Shown here: in pieces, positions 30,915 to 42,123 of the stretch
How positions within the stretch are numbered: the stretch's first letter is position 1
How the letters are laid out: every line of letters starts with the position of its first letter
NCBI GenBank assembly: GCA_004835665.1
Contig: RBKR01000029.1
Coordinates: forward strand, 186,001 to 250,000
Reading direction: 5' to 3'
DNA from: Phoma sp. XZ068
Lineage: Eukaryota; Ascomycota; Dothideomycetes; Pleosporales; Didymellaceae
Length of the DNA: 64,000 bases
Position numbers and translations under genes: made by a program
Notes under the pieces: model-generated
What the model was told of the DNA's origin: nothing
What the model saw: the letters and a program-made list of their open reading frames with translations, nothing else
The model's database searches: none

Positions 30915-32015
30915 ATGGCTCAGCCAGACCAGATCGCTCCAGCAACCTCATCAGTAGGTGCGACTTCGTTTTCGCGTTCAAGCACAGCCGCAGAGGAGGT
31001 GTGGACGGGTAAGCGACCGCCGTTTGCGAAGTCCGAAGAACTTTGCAACGACCTTGAGTACCCTCAGGAGCTTGAGAAGCCCCGCTGCTTCCGAAGTCTC
31101 GGTCCCAGTAGAACCTTGCCTGATGCGCCCCGAGTGCATCTAGACGCACCGTCAGAGATCCTCGCATACTGCTTGGACGACCTTGACACTCCCAAGCTGA
31201 ACCACCTGGGTGAGAAACTATGGTGGGCGGGTCCAACCCCAGAGATTTTATCTCTTACGCAGCAACTGGTGCTGGATCGAAAAATCGCTGTCACCGAAGA
31301 CCCGGCAGTGCATTGTTTGTGGGTTGAAGGGATGGTCTATCTGAAGCCTCTGCCATCATACTTGACCTCGTATGCGTTCTGGGAGTATCTGTACGATGAT
31401 GTCTCTATGGACCCCAGTGACCTAGAAGAGCGCAAACGCCTGAAGGGGACGGCTCTCGGCTTCCTAAGAACTTACGCAAGCCTCATCCAACGGCGTTCCG
31501 ATTTCAATCTAGCTCGCCGCAGCGATCTTTTACCGGCGTGTAGCACAACATTCGAGTCCTTTATCGCATTCATATCTGCGTTTGACTCGGTGCCAGACAC
31601 GGCTGTCAGCTCCCGCTGGCGCTTCGGCTTACTCCAACTCGACGCGCTGAACTTCCACTCAGCAATACATCTACGGCGATGGCATCTCAACCGCTTCGAG
31701 TCGCGGTACGGTGCATACTTCCAACGGTTCTTCCCAGTGGTGCTGTTCATGTTCGCACTGTTTAGCGTGGCGCTGAGTGCTATGCAAGTCATTCTTGCTG
31801 CAAGACAGCTGCGGGACACAGATAACCATGGATCGAACACGGCAATTGGGATATTCGAGTGGTTTGCCGGTGAGAGCATAGGGTGGAGCGTCGCATTTGG
31901 AGCGCTATTTGTGATCTGGTGGATCTGCATTAGTAGCGTAGAAGGATGGAAGAGGAGGAGGGTAAAGATGCGGATGCAAAAAGAGTTCAAAAAAGCGCGT
32001 TCAGCATTGCCGTAG
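30915..32015 (+). CDS. DUF6601-type fungal membrane protein
   Basis: Single exon, 366 residues from MAQPDQIAPATSSV; the open frame extends upstream but without a more plausible ATG. The DUF6601 pattern is visible: LGEKLWWAGPTPEILSLTQQ, a VTEDPAVHCLWVEGMVYLKP segment, LPSYLTSYAFWEYL, GFLRTYASLIQRRSDFNLAR, and FGLLQLDALNFHSAIHLRRW followed by a bulky aromatic stretch. Two membrane segments close the protein: FFPVVLFMFALFSVALSAMQ and SVAFGALFVIWWICI. The end is basic (KRRRVKMRMQKEFKKAR), likely cytosolic. Function of the family is unknown; it is common in filamentous ascomycetes as a single or multi-copy gene. Confidence 0.78.
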   Translation: MAQPDQIAPATSSVGATSFSRSSTAAEEVWTGKRPPFAKSEELCNDLEYPQELEKPRCFRSLGPSRTLPDAPRVHLDAPSEILAYCLDDLDTPKLNHLGEKLWWAGPTPEILSLTQQLVLDRKIAVTEDPAVHCLWVEGMVYLKPLPSYLTSYAFWEYLYDDVSMDPSDLEERKRLKGTALGFLRTYASLIQRRSDFNLARRSDLLPACSTTFESFIAFISAFDSVPDTAVSSRWRFGLLQLDALNFHSAIHLRRWHLNRFESRYGAYFQRFFPVVLFMFALFSVALSAMQVILAARQLRDTDNHGSNTAIGIFEWFAGESIGWSVAFGALFVIWWICISSVEGWKRRRVKMRMQKEFKKARSALP

Positions 32016-33865
32016 GCTTTCTGAGTAGAAGTAGCTTGTTGTGTTTCTGGTATTTGGTTCCTTCCAGCAACCTACGTAACGCAATTCGAAACCACCGCAT
32101 TCACAATTCTGGGACTTCCAGGTCAACCATCCTGTGCATAGACCCAATACTGCTGAGATACCGAAAAATGCTGACTAGAAGTTGTTACGCCTTCCGAGGT
32201 TCATAACATTTCTAGTTTGTCCAACACGGTGCCGATGGCGCGTCCTTGTCACAGTCGGGATCACCAGTGCAATCCAACACACATGGATACAGGAATAGAA
32301 GACAAGATACGTAGCTTATCAGCCTTTATCTTCGGCTTTCGGCTTCGGTGGGGATCCCTGTGCGATGCTGCCTTGGGGCCGGTGTGCATTCGTGCTGCAG
32401 AGCCTCAAAATAGGCTCGAAGATCTGTGCCGTGATATCTGATATGCATACAATCTCCCAACGGTATGGGAAAACTGTAAAATGGTTGCTGCATAAGCACG
32501 ACGACGCTGCAGCCGGCACTTTAGAACACCGACCACCGACGGCAGATATACTGCGCAGTAGATACTATTCATGCGCCAGCAGGGTTTCTACAACCTGCCA
32601 CCCCAAGACGGCCGTGTTGATTGAAAGCTTGAACATGATAGCGTTGTTTGAACTGCGTTTTGGGAAAGCGGCGGCAAGAAATGACCACTACGGTGCCAGT
32701 GCAGCTCGTTGCCGTGCTTATAACACTGCCTTCTGCTGAGACGCATGAAAGCGGAACTAGGTTCGTATCTGGAATAGGAGTTTCCATTTACTCCTTGCAA
32801 TGAAATCTGGAAAGAGCGGATGACCAGCTTCGTCCTTCTACTGATCGGTGTTGAGGTCACGACTCATGATACGGATACGAAACCTGAATCGAGATTGATG
32901 AGAGCTCAACCTCTGTGCACCAAATACTTCTTCAGATTTGGTCATGTAGCATGTTGTGCTGGCCGATCGATAGATCACTTCGCGACCTGAAGCGGCCTAT
33001 TGAAGATACATTGACGTTATTAGCTAACAGTTGCCTTATGACGACCGCAGCTCAGTCTCTAATGACGCACCAGGGGTCTGTAGAGCATACACCGCTACTT
33101 AGCGTTTTCGACAATTTGATTCGGAACAATTTGCCGAAAATAGTCAGTACCATTAATGACAAGACTGCGGCTCTTTGGATCATGCTTCAGCGTGTGACAC
33201 ATAAGTCGACAACGCTACCGATTGACTTTACAGCCACAGCGACACACATCATCGTTCTGTACCACTGACCCATCACACCCACACCTCTCCTCGCCTGCTC
33301 CGACGATGTCATGTCCTGCATATACCGTATTACTCGAATTCAATCATCCTTATTCGTACCTATCGCTTGTCCGCAGACCCTAGCTTAAGCTGCTAGGATA
33401 CAACACAAATATTGTTTATGACTGCGCTGGAAAATATAGTTGGCTTAGGTGAGATCGTACAAGCAAGCCACAAGCTCGCACCATTGACGTTACCTCTTAA
33501 ACTAGATCCCTCCCTCTCTAAACTTCATTCACTACTGTATAGATCTACGATCTGCCAACGGACTCCAGTACAACTCTTGTATACATTCATTTACTTCCAC
33601 GTGGTGGTGCAGCTGATTTGGCTGGACTTCTTCGATCTTTGGAGAGAAGCACGCGAGATATATCCAGCATTTTTCCCGATCGACACGACTACAACTGCCT
33701 GTAGAGATCATCGACTCTTTTGCCCGGAATCGAAATCCAAGCTCAACCCTGACTGCACGTCTTTGACAAAGTGAGCAAAGTAGCTGTCAAACCTCGTCAA
33801 TATGCTAACGCCTATACCAGCACCGCATGTGAAAGCGCAAGATTTAGCTTATTTGTACATTCGTT
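32016..33865. other. 1.85-kb intergenic region
   Basis: Precedes the ferric reductase. A 120-codon frame at 33412-33774 contains a hydrophobic stretch but no family motif and is not called. No iron-responsive GATA cluster could be established with confidence. Confidence 0.55.
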
Positions 33866-35725
33866 ATGGATCCGCGGAATGATCCAAATATATCACCCGT
33901 ATCGAGCGAGCCGAACATCAATGACGTCCATGCGAATGCTTCACTTTCGAATGTCGACCCCTTCAAGTTTAGTCACGGACTTACGGGAGTGGATCAAATT
34001 GCAAACTACCTTCTGGTCAACGTCTTGATAGCAACAGTGCTACTTCCCGTTGCTCTCGCGATGTTGTATCGCGTTTCGGTATATATCAGGAACGATCGAC
34101 GGCGTCTCTCCGTCATAACCTCGTGCCGTGGCCAGAACTTCTGGAGAAGAGACCGGTACTCATTTCTGGGCTCTCTCAAAAAATACTTCCTATATGCTCC
34201 ACTTGTTGGCGACAGACACAGTCGAGAGCTGCGAGTAACGTCCACAGTCAATGCCGGGACTTTGCCCACGAGACCTCAGTTCCTGGTCATCGTAGTTTAC
34301 GTTGCCAGTAATATAGCATACTGCCTCGCAGTACCGGAAGAACTACTTGCCCAACGTTTTGCGGAACTTCGAGGTCGATGCGGGGCTTTGGCAGCGTTTA
34401 ATCTGATTTTCACAGTCTTGTTTGCCCTCCGCAACAATCCGTTTATTTGGATGCTTGGTGTCAGCTATGACACATTTAACCTCTTTCACCGGTGGACTGC
34501 ACGACTTGTGATTGTTGAGTCGATAGCGCATGTCGCTGCGTTCATGTACAACACATACCAGATCACGTATAAAGGGGAAAGCGGATGGAATAGCATTAAG
34601 TGGGTTCTGGCGCACTCAGTCTCTTACCGATGGGGCCTTGCTGGCTTCATCAGCTTCGTCTTTCTCCTGTTACACTCCCTCGGACCACTTCGGCGAGCTT
34701 TCTACGACACGTTTCTGAGTCTACATCGACTTGGTATAATCGTGGCAATATCGGGTGTCTACTTTCACATGGCAAAACACGCTCTGCCACAGCTTCCTTG
34801 GGTATATCTCTTCATAACTTTACTTGTGCTAGAACCTCTGATACGGACTGGACGCATCATCTACTACAACTGCTCATGGAAGCAACGCAACTGGACCAGG
34901 GTTACTGCTGAAGCTTTGCCCGGAGACGCAACCCGTGTAACCTTCTCAATACCAAGATCATGGAACGGCAAACCCGGGTCACACACTTACGTATACTTGC
35001 CACGGATAGCACCGTTCTCGTTACACCCATTTTCAGTAGCATGGCATACTTGTTCGGGGTACGCTAGACTAGACTCAGAAAAGCTCCCATCAAGTATTGA
35101 GGATTTAAGCATCGAGCAGGGTCCTAGCACGATCTCGTGCATCATTCGCGCGCGCACGGGTATGACGCGCTCATTGTACGACAGAGCTTCTAAAGCCAAG
35201 TCTGATACTATTGAGCTCTGGGGTGCGATTGAGGGGCCATACGGCGGATACCACTCTCTGGACTCATATGGTACGGTTGTGCTCTTTGCTGCAGGTGCTG
35301 GCATCACGCACCAGTTGTCATTCATGCGACACCTACTTGCGGGGTATAATCACAATACTTCGGCCACACGAAAAATCGTCCTGGTTTGGTGTATCCCTGA
35401 TCTTCACTCCATCGAGTGGATAGACTCATGGTTAGAAGAGCTGGCCGCTATGCCAGACTACAACGAAATTGTCCAAGTGCGGGTTTATGTCTCACGGTCT
35501 ACCCCACAGGCAGTGGAGGCATTATCGCTACCTATCCTAACAGAGGTCTACGCCCAGAGATGCGAGCCCCAAGAGATTGTCGATGAGCAAATATTGGCGC
35601 AAGTCGGTGCTATGGTGGTTACGGTATGTGGACCAGGAGGCTTTAACGACAGTGTGCGAGCAGCTGTGAGGCGACGTGTGGGCCTGCGCAGCATTGACTT
35701 CTTCGAAGAGGCGTTTTCGTCTTGA
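33866..35725 (+). CDS. Ferric/cupric reductase transmembrane component (FRE family)
   Basis: Moves electrons from NADPH through FAD and two haems across the membrane to reduce extracellular ferric or cupric ions before uptake. Single exon, 619 residues. The ferric reductase domain has paired haem histidines in FHRWTARLVIVESIAH and in LHRLGIIVAISGVYFHMAKH, inside a six-helix core (about 140-340). The FAD site is HPFSVAWHTC at about 392. The NADPH domain includes GAIEGPYGGY and VVLFAAGAGITHQLSF, and ends with the CGPGGFNDSVRAAVRR motif and FFEEAFSS, the usual C-terminal Phe. There is an extra N-terminal membrane segment (LLVNVLIATVLLPVALAMLY). No multicopper oxidase or permease gene is adjacent, so it may work independently of a local uptake pair. 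Confidence 0.92.
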   Translation: MDPRNDPNISPVSSEPNINDVHANASLSNVDPFKFSHGLTGVDQIANYLLVNVLIATVLLPVALAMLYRVSVYIRNDRRRLSVITSCRGQNFWRRDRYSFLGSLKKYFLYAPLVGDRHSRELRVTSTVNAGTLPTRPQFLVIVVYVASNIAYCLAVPEELLAQRFAELRGRCGALAAFNLIFTVLFALRNNPFIWMLGVSYDTFNLFHRWTARLVIVESIAHVAAFMYNTYQITYKGESGWNSIKWVLAHSVSYRWGLAGFISFVFLLLHSLGPLRRAFYDTFLSLHRLGIIVAISGVYFHMAKHALPQLPWVYLFITLLVLEPLIRTGRIIYYNCSWKQRNWTRVTAEALPGDATRVTFSIPRSWNGKPGSHTYVYLPRIAPFSLHPFSVAWHTCSGYARLDSEKLPSSIEDLSIEQGPSTISCIIRARTGMTRSLYDRASKAKSDTIELWGAIEGPYGGYHSLDSYGTVVLFAAGAGITHQLSFMRHLLAGYNHNTSATRKIVLVWCIPDLHSIEWIDSWLEELAAMPDYNEIVQVRVYVSRSTPQAVEALSLPILTEVYAQRCEPQEIVDEQILAQVGAMVVTVCGPGGFNDSVRAAVRRRVGLRSIDFFEEAFSS

Positions 35726-36511
35726 GATTGACTAAGCCACAAAACCACATTGTGCGAACCTAGATCTTCGGCGGAGTGAACCGAAATCCGGGCTCTAACC
35801 AGCAGCCGGATCGTCATGACAGTGGAACGTAGTTGTACAACCTACTCTTGCGGAGGCACCCGTCCTCAACATTGCATCATTCCGGCGCTTGCATATCAGC
35901 TAATAGGACCAACTAATTTTGATAAATTTTAGACTTAACTTCATCATAATACGCAAATCTTGTGCCTCGCAACAGTACCCGTGTTCGAGTCGTAACGCAC
36001 GATATACAGCAGAACAGTGTCATACGTAAAACCACGCCCCACCGTGACGATGTTAGATCTGGTTCCCAATGTATGGATACCAGCAAGAGCCCGCTCGTGT
36101 GATGCGTCTTCCCTCAGAGGTCATCTTTAAAGTTTCCGTCCGCCCAACGGAGCGATATGACGACGTGCATTCGGAGACTGTCGCAAATCTATCTGCTTCG
36201 AGCCATATCCATATATTTGACAAAGTGTAGCCACTCCTAGACATCGCAATATTAACGCAGTTGAAGTGGGGTCACCGAGATACATGTTTCAATGAATGCC
36301 GCATTTATTTGTGGTGCACCTGCCTGTCAACTTTGGTACAGGGACTCCAGGGCGAGGAACGCCCACGATGTCTAAATTAGAACTCTTTCCACGACCACAC
36401 CCAACTTAACATATTTGCCACACCTTCTACAGACCTTTTGAATATATAAATGTTAGCAAAATGTATTTTCCATTTTGATTGCAGCACGCGCTTTCAGCTT
36501 ATCTCTAACAT
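35726..36511. other. Intergenic region before the two-exon unknown gene
   Basis: A/T-rich 786 bp. Only the TATA box near its right end is distinguishable. A GTTCGAGTC string near 35993 resembles a tRNA B box, but no cloverleaf could be built around it. Confidence 0.6.
36443..36450 (+). promoter_or_regulatory. TATA box of the two-exon unknown gene
   Basis: TATATAAA, 69 bp before the ATG at 36512, a typical spacing for a TATA-driven fungal gene with a leader of about 40 nt. Confidence 0.55.
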
Positions 36512-38361
36512 ATGATTGATCAAGTGGCCATTATGACGAGAGTCATCCTACCAGAAACATTTTCGCCTACAAAAGAGATTTCCGCACGAAGCCAGCTTCC
36601 GGAGAGCCTCTATGCTGTAGTCGACGATTTGGCGTTTCCTACGGTCAGTCACTTCGATGGCTCTGTCGTCACTCCTCCGAAAGGGCATTTCCACGCGAAG
36701 CAAGACTTCAACTTTGATAAGTTATCAAAAGATAACTTACTTGCGCATCTCACACAAAGTGATTGTTTGAAGTTGGATTCGAGCTTTATTTCGACCTTTG
36801 AAAACGAAGGTACGACTACCTTCCAGGTCGCGCTGGCCAAGACTGATGGTATTCTAGACACTGCGCTGAGAGCGCCGCCATTCTGTGCATCACACCTTGT
36901 ACGAAGCGGATTCGCCATCCCACACACCACAAGGTTGATTATCGACACATCCCAGCTGCACGCAGCATGGATAGATACACCCTGCGGCAAAGTACCAGTC
37001 TGGCTCGAACACGGCGAACTGCCCAAAGTACCTAAGGGCGTTCTGTACATGACGCCAGAAGGCATCGAAGCTTTCGATGTAAGTATATGGATCTGTCTTG
37101 CAGAGGTCAGAAATTTCTTCGGCTTGAGCCAGTATCATGGAACGCCTGGGGAATGGCTCGCTTGTGGCTTTATTCCGAGGAATATGGTAGCAGCGCAGGT
37201 TGTGATGCATGATTACCGATGGAAACCAGACGCGGCGCAGCATCTGCCGAGGCGAAGCAATTCAATCATGTCTATCAACTCCATCTCCTCTGATGAACAG
37301 AAACAGCACCTAAAGGAGCAGATCGCTAGGAATAAGGCGTCGAAGGAGGATTTTCGATCAAGAGTAGCCTCCAAGAAGCGTGAAAATGATAGGGTTAGGC
37401 CGCTTTTGAGGCAGGCAACAGAGAACTGCCAGGTAAGGCTCACCTCGGAGCGGTTCGGGATGGCATTGACAGGGTACAACAGAAGCAAGCGGAACGCAAC
37501 GGGGATGTCGAAAAATCACCGAGAACATTGGAGATTGATGCAAAGCGGAGACCAAGAGTTACTTTCCAGCCAACATCATCTAAGGGGCCGATCAAGATCT
37601 ACGAAGATCCCTTTCGCTATGCCTCCGTTCGATCCGCCAAGCTACGAGAAGCGCTGGAGTGCAGCCAGGCCTCAAAGTCAAGCGAGGCTGTTCATACGAT
37701 TCAGACCCTGCCCGTTCTAGAACCTAAAGGCAAACGAGATAAGCGTACAGTGGCAAAAGTAATTCCGCAGGGTGATTTTGAAATCAAGAACGCAGGCGAA
37801 GGCCCTTCCAGCCAAAGGCGGGAACGAAAAACGAAAGAGATTGTGGAGGATCCATATGAACAGAAGTTCGATCAAGGCTGTTCCAAAGATCTCACTCTTC
37901 GAGGCTCCAACAACAGTCCGTCGAAAATTGTAACGGAGGAAGAAGATTCGGAGTCAGCACCACCAACCGAGCGCCTTCGCCGTGCTAGAGCAGGGAAGAA
38001 GAAAGTAAGCTTCATTGACTCGGAATTGGAGCATGATGAGGAGGTGGACGCTCTACTGGAAAACGTGATGGACATGTGTGACGTTGCATCGGCACTGGAC
38101 GAACTGGTTCAATCCAAGGCCAAGTCAGCAGTACCCGACCCAGTCCGCTCGGAGGAAGGTATTTCCTTCTCGGACAACGTACCATCCATGACTGACGAGG
38201 ACCTACCCCTAGATGAAGAGGTATCTTCCAACGTAACCGATGCTTCGGAACCTCAAAAATGTGCTTCAGAGCGTGCATTCGGTCGGCGTGCAAAAGCACA
38301 TATACCACAAACGAGGTCTACAAATCCTATTAGATTATATGGAATCGGACTGACCAGATAG
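36512..38361 (+). CDS. Unknown two-exon protein with basic/acidic C-terminal region
   Basis: Exons 36512-37432 and 37483-38361 joined in phase 0 across a 50-bp intron (GTAAGG donor, TTGAC branch, CAG acceptor at 37482); 599 residues. An earlier CAG (37472) would lead to a stop, so the later acceptor is required. The N-terminal half looks globular: VRSGFAIPHTTRLIIDTSQL, then PCGKVPVWLEHGELPKVPKG and GTPGEWLACGFIPRNMV, a pattern reminiscent of ADP-ribosyl-type fungal domains where a Trp-Leu precedes a GxIP, but I cannot assign a family. The C-terminal half is disordered and charged, with RRARAGKKKVSF as a possible nuclear signal and acidic clusters after it. A TATA box at 36443 supports the start. 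Alternative initiation at MTRVILPE (residue 8) is possible. Confidence 0.62.
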
Positions 38362-38487
38362 AGAATGGTGGGAGAGCAAGGCGCTAAATCTAAGCAAGTA
38401 ATCTTGGCAGAACGAACATTGCATTTCATTGAACTGTATTCACGAGATTGAACGCCGACTGCAAGCCAAAGGGAGCGCCAAGCTACC

Positions 38488-39060
38488 TTAAACATAGTTT
38501 GACACTCTTCACGCCGATGGTCAGTCGGGAAATGGTCATCTCAGCTCGAAGCTACTTACTCGATCAGGTTGCCATCAGGATCACGGCAATATACGCTTCT
38601 CAGCTTGCCGACAGCTCCCGTTCGATCAACCACCTTACCGCCTTCCAAGACCTGTACGAAGCAATCAGTATCAGCTGTGTACTGCAGGCAGCAGTCATTT
38701 TACCTCAATGCCGTTTGATTGCCAGCTCTTCAGTACGTCGTCTATTGGATGATCCGTGACGAAACACAGATCTTCCGAGCCTGGCTGAACATGGCCTGCT
38801 TTCGGCTCGAACTCCTTGCCAGACTGATGAAGATTCAACTTCTGGTTTCCAAATATCAATGCATGTCGCTCCACTCCATTCGAGTGGAAGACCTCGTGCT
38901 TCATACCCAGTCGAGCTGTGTAGAACTCGATGGTCTTTGGAATGTCCTTCGCTGTGAGTACAACGTGGTCGATGGATTTGACCGAGAAAGATGCCATCTT
39001 TCGGGGCGGCAGGGCGATAATTCGCGATAAATTGCCAAGGCTACGAGTGCTCAGGAGCAT
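38488..39060 (-). CDS. Glyoxalase/bleomycin-resistance-fold (VOC) protein
   Basis: Exons 39060-38704, 38651-38560 and 38506-38488; 155 residues. The fold is shown by IDHVVLTAKDIPKTIEFYTA, GMKHEVFHSNGVERHALIFG, NLHQSGKEFEPKAGHVQPGS, DLCFVTDHPIDDVL and RSVYCRDPDGNLIE, the two beta-alpha-beta-beta-beta modules of the vicinal-oxygen-chelate superfamily; metal ligands would be the His of DHVV, the Glu or His of the central strands and the Glu of LIE. The last exon is only 19 nt and restores the family ending VSNYV; without that splice the frame stops at once (GAG TAA). The reading with an AAG acceptor is the one that matches the family. A basic leader (MLLSTRSLGNLSRIIALPPR) suggests a mitochondrial form; an internal ATG at 38997 gives a short form MASFSV. 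Confidence 0.82.
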
Positions 39061-40477
39061 GTCGAAACGAGTTGTTGTACAGGCCGCGAGCCTCCGCTTT
39101 GAAGTCGCGACGCGTCGCGTCCGGCTAGACTCGCCAAATTCCCGCCCTTGCGTCATCCCGAAGCCGCACCCTCCAAACAACACCTGGTCCAGACGCCCTT
39201 CGGCATCATCTTTGGCACGTCGCGTTCCCTTAAGTTTCTTGATTCAGCAACTCCTGAACGAGCGTCGAGTACTGCACAAAACTTGATTTTGACCTTTTCA
39301 GGTGTACCTGCCAACTTTTTGAACCCTTTCGAACGGCCGAGACCGGATTTGGACGGATCGCTCTCGTTGCGGTCATCATTGGCCGAAACGGGAACACGCA
39401 CGACCATTTCGATACGATTTAAATATTAGTGATTCGTACGTCGCGGGGGTCTTGTGTGCAATGTCATGGCTTGTGACGACTGGGCCTGAATACTGGTACT
39501 TCTTTGAACATGCGCCGTACTGGCATCACCCTAGTTCAGGCGGCATTTTGGCATCCGGCCACCACTCCTCGCCACTTCCACGGTGCCCAGTCTTCAGGCA
39601 CTGATGTATATAGATCCAGCAGGAGCCCGGAAAGTACGGTAAGGTATTCGCATCGTAAACGTCTATGACGATCTGATGTGCTTGCGAGGCAGCGAGATGG
39701 TGATCTCGATCTATCAAGAACAGAAAACCTGAAAATGAGGGAAGGCATGAAGTCCAAGGATCACGCTCAGGGACAGACCCACCAAAGATTGAAGGCTCTA
39801 CATGTAATAGCCAACGCCTTAAAGATGAGCGCATAGTCTTAGTTGCTCTTCATCAGCGCACTTGATGCGACACATTTGCGTCTTGTCATTGATTTCTGCA
39901 AGGGAGTCTCTTCCAACCCTTAAGAACACAGGACATAAGCATTTCGTAACAGGTTTGTAGTGTACTGACATAAGTTCTGGCGATTTTTACTATGACTATA
40001 TACCGAGCTCAGATGTTTTGTATGAATTTTCGAAAGTTGACAGTGGGCATATTTCAGTAGGTCAGAGAAGGTAAGGCGGGTCGGTTGACGCTATGCCTCA
40101 TCATTATCAGGGTCCGGTTCGCGGCACCGGGCACCATAGAAACGGAACCCACTATTGGATAGCAGACATTCGTCATTCTTGAGCGAAAGTTATCCATTTC
40201 AGAAGGTTCTAGGGCGCGCGCGCCTATGACTTAAGATGGTTGGGTACCTCTTACGTGTTGACATATGCTGGGTCAGCGATTCGGAAGAGCAATCGCCTTG
40301 TCTTGACAATGAACACCAATCGTGGTGGCGAAGATCACGGCAAGGTGTGAAATCTAGAATGCAATAGACATCACAGTGATTACTGCTGCTTGACGCGGGA
40401 CGCTGGCGCCACAGCACGCACCGTCTGGACGTTTGTAGAGTCCACGCCAGCCTTTTTCGAATGTGTATATCTCCCTT
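39061..40477. other. 1.4-kb intergenic region
   Basis: Upstream of the VOC gene and downstream of the minus-strand BTB gene. No gene, repeat or RNA gene recognised. Confidence 0.6.
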
Positions 40478-41334
40478 TTAGGATATGGTATCTAAATTAT
40501 GGCTATGGAATCCATCGCATAATGTACAAGTGAAAGCTGGGTGCAGTTCAACTTTGTGCGAATAACAACTTGGACAAAGCTTCTTAACGTAACGCTCAGG
40601 ACTCACGTTCGGGCAGGTTTCCGGTCCAGAATGACTATAGCGGCAATTTTCACACGTAAAGTGATGCTCCCCGACGTCTGTTGCCATATATCCATCTCGC
40701 CTACCTAGAAGGAGATCCGTGGCGAGCTCTGCGTTGGAACGGAGGAGATCCAACACAGTTTCATCTCGTAGAATCGACTTTAACATGGCGGAGCGACTCG
40801 CAACTGCATTGATGAGAGTAATGCGAATCTCTTTATGAGCTGGTGCTACCGTTGTCGTAGAGTCGTATATAAAGGCAGCAGTCGTTCGCCATTCATCGCT
40901 TTCAACCTCCAATAGAGACTCCGCGAATGATTCTTTTGCAAGGCTGTAGAGTGATTTGCAGTTGTATTTATCCGCTAGTATTGCGACTTGCGCATGGAGG
41001 AGAGATTCAAACGTGTCGTATTTGGATACGTCGTAGTCTGCTTCGTAGAAGTACGACACCATGCAGTCAATTGCATTGACATATTCAGATCCATCTTTTA
41101 AGGTAATTACTCCACTCTCCGTTTCCTGCGGAACTGGTTAAACAGTTCTTCTCTGTCATGATTACGATTGCATACTTGAAGTCCGCTAGTAAGAGCCTTC
41201 TCAAACCACTTAGAATGGCAGACTGTGAGAACTTTGTGGATCTGCCAGGTCCTGTTTTCAAAATTCAACGTAAGGTCCGATAGTTTGCCAGACCGTAAGT
41301 ACGAGAGATCGTGAATGTAGTTTTCAAAAGCCAT
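40478..41334 (-). CDS. BTB/POZ domain protein with C-terminal cysteine cluster
   Basis: Exons 41334-41176 and 41125-40478 joined in phase 0 across a 50-bp intron (GTATGC donor, CGCAG acceptor); 268 residues. The BTB fold opens at about residue 10 with LRSGKLSDLTLNFENRTWQI, followed by HKVLTVCHSKWFEKALTSGL; after the intron come ESGVITLKDGSEYVNAIDCM, VSYFYEADYD, then HAQVAILADKYNCKSLYSLA. The C-terminal 60 residues hold paired cysteines (CENCRYSHSGPETC, CPSC, CTLC), likely zinc-bound. Fungal single BTB proteins are thought to be adaptors for Cullin-3 ligases or nuclear factors; the role here is not known. It is head-to-head with a second BTB gene. Confidence 0.85.
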
Positions 41335-42123
41335 GGCTGCCTTGCAGTCAAAGGTCAGCTTCTGTAGTTCGCGACAAGTCGTTAAATATAAGAGGGCGGC
41401 TGAGTTGCCTCGTGGCCTGCCACATTCCAGCATACAAGAGTGGTACTCTTAAGCAAGGGATGCACTGCATCTCTCCAGAGTTGACTACCCAGAATTTCAA
41501 TTATCAACCGGAATTCGTGATTACTTAGGTAGTCAAAGCAGCAGCGAGCTCCAATGATACGAATAGGACCCATATCTACGTTCTGCTTTCACATTCACAA
41601 AACGAAGAAGCACTTTACAACTGTTCCAGATCTTGGAGGAGGTTGCGTATCGCAGTTTGCTTGAGGTTAAAATGTCACTTAGATGTCTCAGAAAAATAGC
41701 TCCATTCGTGCCTGTTCAAGATTTCGGGCGCTTCCCCAACCTTTCGAGGTAGTTCTAGCCATGCAGAAACGTCTGGATGACGGGGTCACGGAAGTTCGGT
41801 CTGTATGCAATAACTTGGGCACGTTTTAGACAATGTAGCATTTGTCACGTACTTCGCAACTGGATGGCTGAGTTCCGTAGCGGGAATGCGCAAGGATCCA
41901 GTAACCTGCAAGATAGCAAGTATATGGCCTTACATCCTCGGTGGTACTGTTGGGATCTGCGCGCAACATTATACGTGTTCTGATCGGTGAAATCGCAAGG
42001 AAAACCAAGGAGATTTTGCAGTAACACAGATGTTACGATTACCGGCGATCTGAACTATCTCCATCCAGAAAGCACCTTTGCTACTTCTTCTGCACCATCG
42101 TTCTGCTTGTTTTTTTTAATATA
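41335..42123. promoter_or_regulatory. Shared upstream region of two divergent BTB genes
   Basis: 789 bp between the start codons. A poly-T tract lies just before the plus-strand ATG (near 42108-42117). No distinct control element or gene seen. Confidence 0.45.

Noticed and set aside
33412..33774. 120-codon frame with a hydrophobic stretch upstream of the ferric reductase
   Set aside because: No family motif and no splice that would join it in frame to the reductase, whose own N-terminus is complete.
35941..36020. Possible tRNA gene around GTTCGAGTC at about 35,993
   Set aside because: The B-box-like string is not flanked by a matching T-stem, and no acceptor stem, A box or anticodon arm can be built around it.
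37079..37103. GTAAGT...TTGCAG pair inside exon 1 of the two-exon unknown gene
   Set aside because: The interval is only 25 bp, too short for a fungal spliceosomal intron, and the frame is open through it.
37433..37472. Shorter intron using the first CAG acceptor in the same gene
   Set aside because: It puts exon 2 in a frame that hits a stop after about 20 codons; the acceptor at 37482 keeps the long open frame.
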